Notes: generated by a model not told the origin, from the letters alone. Shown: positions 35,330 to 45,543, numbered from the stretch's first letter. The stretch is 63,742 nucleotides of DNA from WRIS01 sp964345475 (GCA_964345475.1 CAYFQW010000008.1:1-63742); one strand, 5' to 3'. Made by a program: numbers and translations.

Positions 35330-36690
35330 TTCTTCAAACTGTTAATCGGTGCCGGGAAGCGACCACCTCTATGGGCGAACACGGTTCCTGCGTGCTGGTT
35401 GATGGGCATAACAGGCGCAGAGCCTAAAAGACCTCCAAAATCAAGACGGTCGCCTACATTTTTGCCTATAGCAGGGATAATGCGGACGGCGGTAGTTTTT
35501 GTATTGATGACCCCGATAGCACATTCATCGGCAATGACTCCGAAGATTGTTTCAGCGTCTGTATCTCCGGGGACCGCTATCATATCAAGTCCAACAGAAC
35601 ATACGCAGGTCATAGCCTCCAGCTTTTCGAGGCTTAGTGCACCCTTTTCAACAGCGCGAATCATGCCAGCGTCTTCCGAGACGGGGATGAAGGCTCCTGA
35701 CAGGCCACCTACTGAAGAAGAGGCCATGACGCCTCCTTTTTTAACGGCATCATTGAGCATTGCCAAGGCAGCTGTAGTTCCTGGGCCGCCACATGTTCCC
35801 ACTCCTATGGCCTCAAGTATTTCAGCTACCGAGTCTCCTTCAGCTGGAGTCGGAGCGAGAGAAAGATCGAGGATACCTTGCTGGACCCCTAAGCGCTTTG
35901 AGGCTTCGCGTGCCATAAGCTCGCCTGCCCGGGTGATTTTGAAGGCTGTTGATTTTATGGCTTCGGCAACGGACGTGATGTCTGCTTCTTTTGGCATGCG
36001 AGAAAGCACTGCCCGTACTACACCAGGGCCAGAAACGCCAACATTCACTACAGCGTCTGCCTCCCCGCTTCCATGAAAAGCCCCTGCCATAAAAGGGTTG
36101 TCTTCTACGGCGTTAGCAAAAACTACAAGTTTGGCGCAGCCGATGCAGCTTCGATCTGCTGAGGCGCGCGCTGTTTCAAGAATAATTTCACTCATCTTCA
36201 AAACCGCGTCCATATTAATACCTGCCCGCGTAGAGGCAACGTTTACCGATGAGCATACTCTGTCGGTGACGGCGAGCGCATGGGGGATAGATTCGATAAG
36301 CTTTATATCTGATGCCGAAGATCCTTTTTGCACCAAAGCAGAGAACCCACCAACAAAGTCAACACCCACTTCCTTGCTGGCCCTATCCATTGCCTGGGCG
36401 ACCGGGGTGAGATCTTGTGCGGTAACAGCAGCACATATTTCCGCAATAGGCGTTACTGAAAGTCTTTTGTTCACGATAGGGATGCCGTATTCCCGTTCGA
36501 GCTGATCAGCAGTAGGCACCAGGTTTTCAGCTGCCTTCGTCATACGATCGTAGACTTTGTTAGCCATGATATCGATATTCTCATGAGAGCAGCCTCGAAG
36601 GTTGAGCCCAAGGGTGATAGTGCGAATGTCGAGATTCTGCTGATTGATCATGCTGAGGGTTTCAGTTATTTCGGCAGGGGTGATTTGCAT
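35326..36690 (-). CDS. UPF0210 (PFL-like) family protein
   Basis: A 454-residue protein. The start at MQITPAEITETL has aaggaag five bases upstream. LGLNLRGCSHENIDIM, KRLSVTPIAEICA, VGGFSALVQKGSS, FHGSGEADAVVNVGVSGPG and the C-terminal HRGGRFPAPINSLKN mark the family, which is well conserved but has no settled function. In many bacteria an ACT-domain UPF0237 gene precedes it; none is present here. The stop codon overlaps that of tlyA. Confidence 0.9.
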   Translation of the reverse strand: MQITPAEITETLSMINQQNLDIRTITLGLNLRGCSHENIDIMANKVYDRMTKAAENLVPTADQLEREYGIPIVNKRLSVTPIAEICAAVTAQDLTPVAQAMDRASKEVGVDFVGGFSALVQKGSSASDIKLIESIPHALAVTDRVCSSVNVASTRAGINMDAVLKMSEIILETARASADRSCIGCAKLVVFANAVEDNPFMAGAFHGSGEADAVVNVGVSGPGVVRAVLSRMPKEADITSVAEAIKSTAFKITRAGELMAREASKRLGVQQGILDLSLAPTPAEGDSVAEILEAIGVGTCGGPGTTAALAMLNDAVKKGGVMASSSVGGLSGAFIPVSEDAGMIRAVEKGALSLEKLEAMTCVCSVGLDMIAVPGDTDAETIFGVIADECAIGVINTKTTAVRIIPAIGKNVGDRLDFGGLLGSAPVMPINQHAGTVFAHRGGRFPAPINSLKN

Positions 36691-36998
36691 GAAGTGCTTC
36701 CTTTTCTTCGAACGGATCGTGTATTGACGAGGTGCGGTTTTCAATACAGAGCTAAGAATATACCAGCATAGCAAAAGTACAAGGAAATGCTTGAAGAAGC
36801 AGGATATCTCTCACAAAAAGTCGGGCTCTGTTGAGGTTGCCGACAAGCTCGCGGAGAGATTCGCTACGGCGAAGCGAAGTAAGAGCAAAAGAATGATGAA
36901 GCTACTTGAAATTGATTGCCTATAGTCTCTTTTCCAAGTACTATGATAATGAACAGAGTGTACATTATTAACCACAGTGTTGAAAAAAAGAGGTGTGT
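36691..36998. other. Divergent intergenic region, UPF0210 / TetR
   Basis: These 308 bases hold promoters for both divergent genes. The only clear structure is the palindrome at 36946-36968. A -10-like tatgat (36942-36947) overlaps it, but I find no well-spaced -35. Confidence 0.5.
36946..36968. promoter_or_regulatory. Near-perfect 23-bp palindrome, candidate TetR operator
   Basis: The arms ATAATGaACA (36946-36955) and TGTaCATTAT (36959-36968) match at nine of ten positions around a GAG centre. It overlaps a tatgat -10-like string and lies 30 bases before the TetR start, as expected for autoregulation of the regulator and the activase gene behind it. Confidence 0.65.
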
Positions 36999-37649
36999 AT
37001 GTCAGTGGTTAAGCAAAAAGAAAAAACATTCGAACCTGAAGAGCAATCCTGCTGTACTGACAAGCGCATCACCCGCACGAAAAGAGCCTTGCGTACCGCA
37101 CTTATCGAGCTTATGGAAGAGCGTGGCTTTGATGCCATTACCGTCAACGATCTGTGTAATTATGCTGACTTGAACAGAGGTACTTTTTACAACCACTATC
37201 AAGATAAGGAAGATTTACTCGGAGCTTTCGAAGATGAGTTTTTGATTGGCCTGGAAGCCTTTCAGGACAAGATGGGCTCTTTGAGTGTTTCAAGCCTTAC
37301 AAGCTACAAGTTAACAAAAAAACCCTTGCCGGTTTTAGTAGACCTTTTCGAATACTTGCGCGAAGAGGGTGATTTCCTTCATGCGGTACTTGGACCAGGC
37401 GGAGATATTCGCTTTGTGCCTCGTTTGCGTGATTTGATCTGCGGCGAATTAGTTGAATCACTTCTCCATGATCATTACCGTAACGAGCCGACACCTTTTG
37501 TTAGTTACTATATTTCTTATTTCGCGGCAGCATATCTGGGAGTAATCTCTCGATGGATAGAAACAGGCATGCAGGAGAATTCTGAAGACATGGCGCGCAT
37601 TGCCATGCGTCTTTTTTTCATTAGACCAGGTGAAAAAATTAAACTGTAG
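36999..37649 (+). CDS. TetR-family transcriptional regulator
   Basis: A 216-residue protein. ATG at 36999 is preferred to the in-frame GTG at 36993, because aagagg fits its spacing. The helix-turn-helix reads KRALRTALIELMEERGFDAI, then LNRGTFYNHYQDKEDLL, a close TetR match. The C-terminal ligand domain is of the TetR_C_8 kind (FVSYYISYFAAAYLGVISRW). It is 11 bases ahead of the dehydratase activase gene, so it most likely controls that gene and itself through the palindrome upstream. The ligand is unknown. Confidence 0.93.
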   Translation: MSVVKQKEKTFEPEEQSCCTDKRITRTKRALRTALIELMEERGFDAITVNDLCNYADLNRGTFYNHYQDKEDLLGAFEDEFLIGLEAFQDKMGSLSVSSLTSYKLTKKPLPVLVDLFEYLREEGDFLHAVLGPGGDIRFVPRLRDLICGELVESLLHDHYRNEPTPFVSYYISYFAAAYLGVISRWIETGMQENSEDMARIAMRLFFIRPGEKIKL

Positions 37650-37660
37650 AGGAGACTCAA

Positions 37661-40600
37661 GTGTCAGGAACAGCACACAGAGATAAAGATAAAGACAAAG
37701 ATAAAAATAAGATATTGCCCTGCAATGTCTGCGCAGAAGTTATCTCAGAAACAGTGCAACTTACAGAAGAAGAGAACGCAGAAATTCATGCACGACGAGA
37801 TAAGGGCACGCCAAAATGCAGCTTGCACATGGGCATTGACGTAGGATCAACGACGGTCAAGTTGGTTATCCTCGACGAGAAGAATGAAGTTCGCTTTTCT
37901 GTATACCGTCGACATCATGCCGATGTACGTGCGACTGTGTATGAAGTGCTGAGTGAGGCGGCCGAGCAGTTAGGCAATGAGACTATGACTATTGCCATAA
38001 CAGGTTCAGGCGGTTTGCTGTTGGCGCAATGGCTCAACCTCGAGTTTATACAAGAGGTAATTTCGTCTAAGACAGCTGTAGAAGTCCTTATTCCAAAGAC
38101 CGATGTCGCTATCGAGCTGGGTGGCGAGGACGCGAAGATTATTTATTTCGATCACGGTATCGAACAGCGCATGAACGGCACGTGTGCAGGCGGCACGGGT
38201 GCTTTTATCGATCAGATGGCCACCTTGCTAAATACCGACGCGGAAGGCTTGAATAGCCTGGCGGAAAACTATGAGACCATCTATCCTATCGCTTCACGCT
38301 GTGGCGTTTTTGCAAAAACAGACGTACAGCCACTGCTCAATGAAGGAGCAAGAAAAGAGGATATTGCTGCCTCCATTTTCCAATCAGTAGTTACGCAAAC
38401 GATATCAGGACTTGCCTGCGGTCGTCCCATCAGGGGATACGTTGCATTTTTGGGAGGTCCACTCCAGTACCTTCCCGAACTCCGCAAGCGTTTTTACGAA
38501 ACGCTTGAGCTTGATGAAGAACACAGGATTGTTCCAGAGGACGCCCATCTTTTTGTTGCGACCGGATGTGCGTTGGCCAGCAGAGACTTCGAGCCTGAAC
38601 CTTTAGGCGATGTGCTCGGACGCCTCCATGCCCTCGGTGACACGCAAGGCTCAGAAGTTGTCCGTCTGCCGGCTCTTTTTGAGAACGAAAAGGACTATCT
38701 TGAGTTTAAGGAACGCCATGGTAAGGAGCGTGTTCCACAAAGTGATGTAATGTCCTATACCGGAGACGCCTACCTGGGCATTGATGCGGGATCCACCACG
38801 TTCAAGGCAGCCCTGGTTGCTGAAGATGGAACGTTGCTGTGGACCCATTACGTGAACAACAAGGGTGATGTCTTAGGGTGTGCAAAAGCAGCAATTTCCG
38901 ACATGTACGGTTCTTTGCCGGTGGACGCTGAAACGGGCGAAGCACTAGTGAATATCGGATATTCACTCGTGACGGGGTATGGTGAAGGCTTGCTTTTACA
39001 GGCCTTAAGGGTCGATGAGGGGGAAATTGAGACAATCGCGCATCTGCGCGGCGCACAAGAGATGCTGCCTGGCGTTGAGTTTATCCTCGACATTGGTGGC
39101 CAGGACATGAAGTGTTTGCGTATCAAAGACGGTGTTATAGATCACATCATGTTGAACGAAGCATGCTCAAGCGGATGCGGTTCTTTTATTGAAAGCTTTG
39201 CCTCAGGGCTCGATCTCGAAATCTCAGAATATGCCCAAACAGCCATCGAAGCTGAAAATCCTGTTGACCTGGGTAGTCGCTGCACAGTATTTATGAACAG
39301 CCGGGTGAAGCAAGCACAAAAAGAAGGTGCCACTGTCGGAGATATTGCAGCTGGCCTTGCCATATCGGTTATAAAAAACGCTTTATTTAAAGTTATAAAA
39401 ATTCGGGATCCGCACGATGTTGGAGAGAAAGCTATCGTTCAAGGGGGGACTTTCCTCAACGATGCGGTTTTGCGGTCCTTTGAACAGCTCGCCGGTGTCC
39501 ATGCAGTTCGCCCCGATATCGCTGGAGTTATGGGGGCGTATGGCGCTGCACTTTTGGCGCGTGATCGTTCACTCGAAAAGAGACAGGCTGCAGAAGCGGC
39601 CCTAGAGCAAAAGGACGGGCTCTTAGCAGGGGCTGCATCTAAGGAGGAATCCTCAGAGGGTATGGTGCCTTTTGCAAAATCAAGCCTGCTCAGTTTCGAC
39701 CAGCTTGAAAAGATGAACCCGAGCCATAAAACTATTCGCTGCAAGGCATGCTCGAACAGCTGCCTTCTGACCGTTAACGATTTCGGCGTCGACGAGACAA
39801 CGGGCAAGCATCGCCGTTTTATTACGGGAAACCGTTGTGAAAAAGGTGCTGGAACCTACGACGAAAAGAAAAGTGTGCCAAATGTATACGACTATAAAAG
39901 TGAACGCCTTTTCGGGTACGAGGCTCTTACAAAAGAGCAAGCAAAGCGCGGTACAGTAGGTATTCCCCGGGCACTTAACCTGTATGAGAACTATCCTTTC
40001 TGGTCTACGTTCTTCAATGAACTTGGTTTTCGTGTTGAGATATCCGATCCCTCGACTAAAGAAACCTATGAGGCAGGGATCGAGAGCATGCCTTCAGAGT
40101 CGGTCTGCTATCCCGCGAAGCTATCTCACGGACACATCATGAATCTACTCGATAAGAAGCCAGATTTTATTTGGATGCCCTGTTCAAAGTGGGAAAGACA
40201 GGAAGACGAGGGAGCAGGCAATCACTTCAATTGCCCTATCGTCATGAGCTATTCTGAAGCTTTGCGCCTGAACATTGATGAGTTGCGTGAAAGTGAAGTT
40301 GCCTTCCTTAATCCCTTCCTGCCCTATGACAAAAAGGAACATCTGAAGAAGCGTCTGTATGTTGAGCTGGTCGAGAATAATGCAGAGCTCATGAATCGCT
40401 ATAACGAGGCTCCCACTCGCGACGAAATCAATGAAGCCGTAGAACTTGCCTGGGCTGAAGATATTAAGTTCAAGGAAGATATCCGCCGCAAGGGGGAAGA
40501 AACGCTGCGCTGGATGGAAGAAACCTCAACTCACGGCATTGTGCTTGCAGGACGTCCCTATCATATCGATCCTGAAATTAACCACGCTATTCCTGAATTG

Positions 40601-42501
40601 CTCACGAGTTTTGGCCTCGCTGTGCTCACAGAAGACTCAATTGCGCACCTAGGGACGCTTGAGCGGCCACTTCGTATCGTGGATCAGTGGATGTACCATA
40701 CTCGTTTGTATGCGGCAGCTAAAGTTGTAACGGAGCGCAACGATCTCGATCTTATCCAGCTCAATAGCTTCGGTTGCGGGCTCGATGCCCTTACGACCGA
40801 TCAGGTTCAGGAAATACTGGAGGGGTCTGGAAAGATATACACTGTCTTAAAAATTGACGAAGTATCCAACCTTGGCGCAGCGCGTATTCGTGTGCGCTCG
40901 CTTTTGGCAGCCTTGAAAGACCAGGCTGACGAGATTGCTGAAGAAGAGTCTTCACATCGAGGGTGTCCCGTGGCGGGGCTGCGCGAAGAAGACCTGCTCC
41001 TTCGTATGGAGCAAGATCTCAGGGCAAGAACAGAGACATCTCCAGCGCATTCCTTGAAGCAGCGCGAGGCTGCCTCTACGAAATTCGAGACTGCGGCCTA
41101 CACTCAAANNNNNNNNNNNNNNNNNNNNNNNNNNNNNNNNNNNNNNNNNNNNNNNNNNNNNNNNNNNNNNNNNNNNNNNNNNNNNNNNNNNNNNNNNNNN
41201 NNNNNNNNTTGAAGCAGCGCGAGGCTGCCTCTACGAAATTCGAGACTGCGGCCTACACTCAAAAAATGAAGGAGGAGGGGTGGACGATACTCGCCCCCCA
41301 GATGTCTCCCATCCATTTTGAGCTCTTAGTCGATGTGTTTAAAAAGGCTGGGTATAATCTCGAACTCTTGCCCTCAGTCGACCATGGGGCAGTTGATGCA
41401 GGCTTGAAGTTTGTCAATAACGATATCTGCTATCCATCTATTCTGACGACGGGGCAAATCATGGAGGCCGTTGTTTCAGGCAAGTACGACACTGACAAGC
41501 TTGCGATTATTATTTCGCAAACAGGAGGCGGATGCCGTGCAACTAACTATATCGCCCTTATCCGCAAAGCACTCAAGGCGGTAAACTTAGAGCATATCCC
41601 CGTTATCTCGCTTTCCTTCAAGAAGCTTGGTGAGGATAACCCGGGATGGAAAATCACTCCGAGGATGCTCCTTCAGGCCGTGTACGCATTGTCATACGGC
41701 GATCTGCTCATGGCATGTTTGTATCGAACGAGGCCATATGAAATCGAGCCAGGGAGTGTCAATAATCTCTATGACCATTGGATGACCGTCTGCAAGTCTC
41801 AGTTGAGGGTAGGCGAGAACTACAAGCAGTTTAAGAAAACAATTAAGGCAATCGTCGAAGACTTCGACACCATACCGCTTCAAGGTGAGGGAGAGAAGCC
41901 TCGCGTTGGGGTGGTAGGCGAAATTCTGGTGAAATTCCATCCGACCGCAAACAACCAAGTCATCGACATCATTGAAGACGAAGGTTGCGAGGCGGTTGTT
42001 CCGGGACTTATAGAATTTTTCCTTTTCGGTATCGCAGGGGCAATTTTCCAAAGCGATCCTCTCGGAAGAAGCAAGGTAAATGCCTTCGGAAGCAGAATAG
42101 CTTTATGGGTGATAAAAAAGTTCCGCAAACCAGTTATTAAGGCCTTGGAGCAGTCCAATCGCTTTGTTCCGCCTACTGATATTTATGAACTCGCTGAATA
42201 TGCAAGTGAGATACTAAGCCTTTGCAACTCAATGGGCGAGGGATGGCTTCTTACGGCTGAAATGGTTGAACTCATAAAAATGGGCGCCCCGAACATAGTG
42301 TGCACACAACCTTTTGCCTGTCTGCCGAACCATGTTGTAGGGAAGGCGACCATCAAAGAACTGCGGAGACGATATCCTGAAAGCAATATAGTAGCCGTAG
42401 ACTACGATCCAGGCGCATCGGAGGTCAATCAGCTTAATAGAATAAAGCTTATGATATCGGTTGCGAAAGCGAACCTGAAAGAAGACATGCAAAAAGCTTG
42501 A
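37661..42501 (+). CDS. Large 2-hydroxyacyl-CoA dehydratase activase-related protein (spans an assembly gap)
   Basis: It starts with GTG after gaggag, and the N-terminus carries a DKDKDKDK run. Two BcrA/BadF/HgdC-type ATPase domains follow: GIDVGSTTVKL (about 58) with cysteines in GTCAGGTG and SRCGVF, and GIDAGSTTFKA (about 373) with ACSSGCG and SRCTVF; these hold the 4Fe-4S cluster between subunits. From about 760 comes the DUF2229 domain (VGIPRALNLYENYPFW), then an HgdB-like region. The frame is broken only by 100 N. The 55 bases on each side of the gap are identical, and merging them gives one intact frame of 1561 residues. It would energise or relate to a radical dehydratase; the partner enzyme is not nearby. 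Confidence 0.88.
41054..41263 (+). repeat. 55-bp exact direct repeat flanking the N gap
   Basis: 41054-41108 and 41209-41263 are identical (both beginning ttgaagcagcgcgag). The length of exactly 55, abutting the gap on both sides, points to the same contig-end sequence placed twice rather than a biological duplication. Confidence 0.92.
41109..41208. other. Assembly gap, 100 N
   Basis: A placeholder-length run of 100 N inside the activase gene. The duplicated flanks suggest that no sequence is really missing. Confidence 0.98.
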
Positions 42502-42531
42502 GTGACAGCAGCATGAGCGGTAGTGTACAAT
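42502..42531 (+). promoter_or_regulatory. Candidate promoter of the structured RNA / rsmI unit
   Basis: GTGACA (42502-42507) and TACAAT (42526-42531) are 18 bases apart, immediately after the activase stop. Transcription would start near 42538, at the 5' arm of the folded element that follows. Confidence 0.5.
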
Positions 42532-42535
42532 CGAA

Positions 42536-42661
42536 CTGTTCGTAAAGGGTCTCCCAGCAAGCGAAGGAGATCGCGACCTCATGCGGGACAGGGCATATGC
42601 CGAAGTGGGCATAGAAGCGACAGATATCTAGTACGCATGGCAGGTTAAAGCTGGGAAACAG
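42536..42661 (+). ncRNA. Candidate structured leader RNA or small RNA, class not recognised
   Basis: The 126-base stretch folds by eye into nested stems. An outer stem pairs ctgtt (42536-42540) with aacag (42657-42661) and tcccagc (42552-42558) with gctggga (42650-42656). Inside, a hairpin forms around the tcgcga core (42567-42580), and catgcg (42580-42585) pairs with cgcatg (42634-42639), enclosing tatgcc/ggcata (42596-42601 with 42608-42613). I do not recognise a known riboswitch. It sits between a promoter and the start of a 41-residue ORF nine bases later. Energetic and comparative support is untested. Confidence 0.4.
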
Positions 42662-42669
42662 AGAGAGGA

Positions 42670-42795
42670 ATGAGAGGTAGGATCTTGTTAGCAGCAACCG
42701 GAGACTCCATGTTACCCATGATTATTGGCGGCGTCGTAGTCGTATCTCTCATTGTCCTTGTGGTGGCAGCTGTTCTGTACATGAAGAGAAGATAG
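42670..42795 (+). CDS. 41-residue membrane protein with LAATGD sorting-signal-like tail
   Basis: The ORF reads MRGRILLAATGDSML, then a hydrophobic stretch of about 20 residues (PMIIGGVVVVSLIVLVVAAV), and ends in LYMKRR. LAATGD followed by a hydrophobic segment and a basic tail is the layout of a sortase cell-wall sorting signal (LAxTG/LPxTG type), without any exported domain ahead of it. Starts are possible at ATG 42670 (weak site) or TTG 42685, preceded by gagaggtagg. An in-frame stop at 42646 rules out a longer intact protein. It may be a decayed surface-protein tail or a real mini-protein. rsmI begins seven bases after its stop. Confidence 0.6.
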   Translation: MRGRILLAATGDSMLPMIIGGVVVVSLIVLVVAAVLYMKRR

Positions 42796-42801
42796 CGGGG
42801 T

Positions 42802-43839
42802 TTGGGCTTGAGGAAGAGACAGCAAGCAAACGACACCCCCGATGCCAAAAAAAATCTTGATGCACAGCGTGGAGCTTTTACAAAACAGAACAAAAAGGGC
42901 TATCGACACCCGCAATCTGCAGGCAAGCTGTATATTTGTCCTACTCCTATCGGGAACTTAGGCGATGTCTCTTTACGTGTGCTTGAAACCCTTGCGAGAG
43001 TCGATACCGTATGTGCCGAAGATACGCGAGTAACTGCTAAGCTGCTTGCAGCCTACGACATCGAAAAACGGATAGAGCGACTTGACGAGGAGCTTTTGTC
43101 CAAGCGGATGGATTCGATAATCGAGAGGGTTTTACAAGGAGAGCACATTGCCTATTGCAGTGATGCAGGCATGCCTGGGGTGTCTGATCCAGGACTTCGC
43201 CTCGTCGATGCCGTTCACAAAGCGGGCCTTGCGTTTGAGGTTCTACCCGGTCCCAGTGCGAGTATTACTGCATATGTGGCAAGCGGGTTTTCTAATCCTC
43301 ACTTTTTCTTCGGAGGATTTCTCCCTCGGAAAAAAGCAGATTGCATTGAAAGCCTCACCCAGCTTAAAGCCCTTGATGCTGTTCTTTTATACTACGAAAG
43401 TCCGCAGCGTCTTCTTACTTCCTTAGCTTGCATCGCAGAGGTTTTTCCATACCGCCGTATTGCGATATGCCGTGAGCTGACAAAGCTTCATGAAGAAGTA
43501 GTTCGTGGGAGTTCGAAAGAGGTATTAGCCGAATTTGAACAGCGAACTCAGGATCGTGCAATTAAAGGCGAGATTGTGATAGTTATAGACTCCGAAGCAC
43601 ATGAAGAGCGGGAAGAGGAGAGCGCCTGCCATGAAGAACAGGCATACGAGGAGGCTTGCCGCCTTACGCGTGAAGAAAATATGACTACTAAAGATATTGC
43701 AAGACGGATACAGGCTGAATATGGAATACCACGCAATCTTGCCTACGAAATAGCCGTGTCATCAACAGCTAAAAAGCTATCCTCAGTGCGGAATGAGCCA
43801 AGCACGACATCGGAGTCCCCGGAAAAGAAGGATACCTAG
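42802..43839 (+). CDS. rsmI: 16S rRNA (cytidine-1402 2'-O)-methyltransferase RsmI
   Basis: A 345-residue protein beginning at a TTG (42802 or 42808), with gcgggg just before. LYICPTPIGNLGD, DTVCAEDTRVT, YCSDAGMPGVSDPG, VLPGPSASITA and FFFGGFLPRK are the RsmI (tetrapyrrole methylase fold) signatures. It uses SAM to methylate C1402 in the ribosomal decoding centre. About 40 basic residues precede the domain and about 60 follow, so the protein is longer than the usual 280-290. The start is therefore uncertain. Confidence 0.92.
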   Translation: MGLRKRQQANDTPDAKKNLDAQRGAFTKQNKKGYRHPQSAGKLYICPTPIGNLGDVSLRVLETLARVDTVCAEDTRVTAKLLAAYDIEKRIERLDEELLSKRMDSIIERVLQGEHIAYCSDAGMPGVSDPGLRLVDAVHKAGLAFEVLPGPSASITAYVASGFSNPHFFFGGFLPRKKADCIESLTQLKALDAVLLYYESPQRLLTSLACIAEVFPYRRIAICRELTKLHEEVVRGSSKEVLAEFEQRTQDRAIKGEIVIVIDSEAHEEREEESACHEEQAYEEACRLTREENMTTKDIARRIQAEYGIPRNLAYEIAVSSTAKKLSSVRNEPSTTSESPEKKDT

Positions 43840-43842
43840 CCT

Positions 43843-44400
43843 TTGGGCGCACCAAAAGAAATATGTGTTGAAGGTATATCGATTGCGCTTGAAAGAAAGC
43901 AGATCAAACATATACACGTAAAGGTGAAACCTCCTGATGGCCGTGTAGCTGTTTCAGCCCCTCTTTGGGTCAGCAACAAGGCAGTGGAATCTGTTATTGA
44001 AAACAAGCTGGACTGGATAAAAGCGAAGCAAGAGCAGATACGGAACTCTCCGCAGAGGAGTCCCCAAACCCTCTCACCGGAAGAGAAGGTAAGAAGAAGC
44101 AAGGAGCTTGCCGTCCTGGCTGAGCCTTTGATTGAGCACTGGTCAAACATTATGCACGTTAAGCCAGGCGTCTTAGCATATCGTGATATGACAAGCAGGT
44201 GGGGAAGCTGCAATCCTCAAACAGGAAGAATCTGCCTCAACCTTAAGTTGCTTGACTATCCAAGGGAGTGTTTGGAATACCTTGTCGTGCATGAACTCTG
44301 CCATCTGCTAGAGCGCGGACACGGTCCGAAATTCAAGGCCCTTATGAACCAGTATCTTCCCGATTGGGAAGAGCGAAGAAAGCTTTTGAGAAGGACGTAG
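43843..44400 (+). CDS. YgjP-like metal-dependent hydrolase (DUF45)
   Basis: A 185-residue protein whose TTG start is three bases after the rsmI stop. The C-terminus has the WGSC motif (SRWGSCNPQTG) and the zinc site HELCHLLERGHGPKF with HExxH, both diagnostic for DUF45/YgjP. The N-terminal IERKQIKHIHVKVKPPDGRV-like strand is typical. Function is unknown beyond predicted metallopeptidase activity. It forms an operon with rsmI. Confidence 0.9.
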   Translation: MGAPKEICVEGISIALERKQIKHIHVKVKPPDGRVAVSAPLWVSNKAVESVIENKLDWIKAKQEQIRNSPQRSPQTLSPEEKVRRSKELAVLAEPLIEHWSNIMHVKPGVLAYRDMTSRWGSCNPQTGRICLNLKLLDYPRECLEYLVVHELCHLLERGHGPKFKALMNQYLPDWEERRKLLRRT

Positions 44401-44433
44401 TTTTGAGGGCCCGTGATGTCTTAGCTCAGAGGC

Positions 44434-45543
44434 TTAGATAGAATTCATTTGTGCGAGAGTCGAGCTGTACCAATGCTCCCAATTGGGAGGGCAGTACTTT
44501 TTTGCGCCCTCGACCGTTATGGTGTATCCATAGCCTCGTGCAAGCCCGCCCACGTGAGCATTGATGGCCTCTTCCCAACTGCCCCAGGAAAGCGAACCCC
44601 AACCCCAGGCATTGTGAGGCTGGAAGCAATAAAGGCCTTTCGAGCTTTCGGTGTTTGAGATAGCAGGAGAAAACCGTGGATCTACGCCGTAGTTCCAGGC
44701 TGCGGTAGCAAAGGTCGTCCCCTGTCCAGCGAGGGGGGAACCTGCGAGATAAGCATCGATACGGGGAGCCCATTGCTCAACGAAAACAGATTTTTCGTCG
44801 CTCCAGTTGATGTCGGGGAGTTGATTATTAGGAGTTGTTGACCCGGTTTGAGAGGTATCGACGGAGACAGCTTCTGTTTTCGCTGCAACATCTTTCTCTT
44901 TCTCTTCCTCCTCAGCGGCAGCAGCAGCTTCTATAGCCTTTGCCGCAGCCTCGGCTTCAGCCGCAGCCTCGGCCTCGGCTCTTTCCTGAAGAGCGATGCG
45001 AGCATCCTGTGCTTCGTTTAGAGCTGTTTCAGCTTTTTCTTTCTCATCAAGTGCAGAAGCGCGACTTTTTTCAAGTGACTCTTTCGTGTCTTCGAGCTCT
45101 TGCTTCATAGACGCTAAAAGATTGATTTCGTTGATGTTCGCCTCTTGGATCTGGTTCATATATTCGAAGCTTGCAATAAACTCCTGTAAGCTGCTCGCGC
45201 CAAGAAGCATATCAAGGAGGGAATAGCTTTCTGCCTGCATTTTATAGAGGGCCACGGTTGCCTGGTCGCTTTTTAACTGCTGAGCGGGAAGCAGATCTTC
45301 AAGTTCAGCAATGCGGTCTTCGTTATCTTTAATCTGCATCTCAAGCTCTTCGAGAGCTTCTAAGGCCTGGTCGTATCTTTGTGCTGTCGTCTCGATAGTT
45401 TGCTGGGCTTCGGTGAGTCGATCGTCAATGTCTGAGTTCGACGCCCATGATTTTTTCACCTGGAGAGGAGAAAAACTAAGGGACACTATGAGCAAGAAGG
45501 CCACTACAGAAAAAAGACTTTGCTTGCCTGCTTTTTGACTCAT
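44434..45543 (-). CDS. Exported coiled-coil protein with lysozyme-like C-terminal domain
   Basis: A 369-residue protein. The start at MSQKAGKQS follows aagga. A signal peptide covers about residues 8-35. A long coiled coil (about 38-220) resembles PcsB/CwlO-type hydrolase N-termini and ends in an A/E-rich stretch (AEAEAAAEAEAAAKAIEAAA). The C-terminal 120 residues (TAAWNYGVDPRFSPAISNTE, then GLYCFQPHNAWGWG and SWEEAINAHV) look like a lysozyme/glucosaminidase-type fold, with E as the catalytic candidate in NTES. It probably trims peptidoglycan, perhaps during division. It is transcribed towards the ygjP gene. Confidence 0.85.
   Translation of the reverse strand: MSQKAGKQSLFSVVAFLLIVSLSFSPLQVKKSWASNSDIDDRLTEAQQTIETTAQRYDQALEALEELEMQIKDNEDRIAELEDLLPAQQLKSDQATVALYKMQAESYSLLDMLLGASSLQEFIASFEYMNQIQEANINEINLLASMKQELEDTKESLEKSRASALDEKEKAETALNEAQDARIALQERAEAEAAAEAEAAAKAIEAAAAAEEEEKEKDVAAKTEAVSVDTSQTGSTTPNNQLPDINWSDEKSVFVEQWAPRIDAYLAGSPLAGQGTTFATAAWNYGVDPRFSPAISNTESSKGLYCFQPHNAWGWGSLSWGSWEEAINAHVGGLARGYGYTITVEGAKKYCPPNWEHWYSSTLAQMNSI

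Noticed and set aside
41054..41263. Biological tandem duplication inside the activase gene
   Set aside because: The copies abut the N run exactly and are fully identical over 55 bases; an assembly overlap is the simpler explanation.
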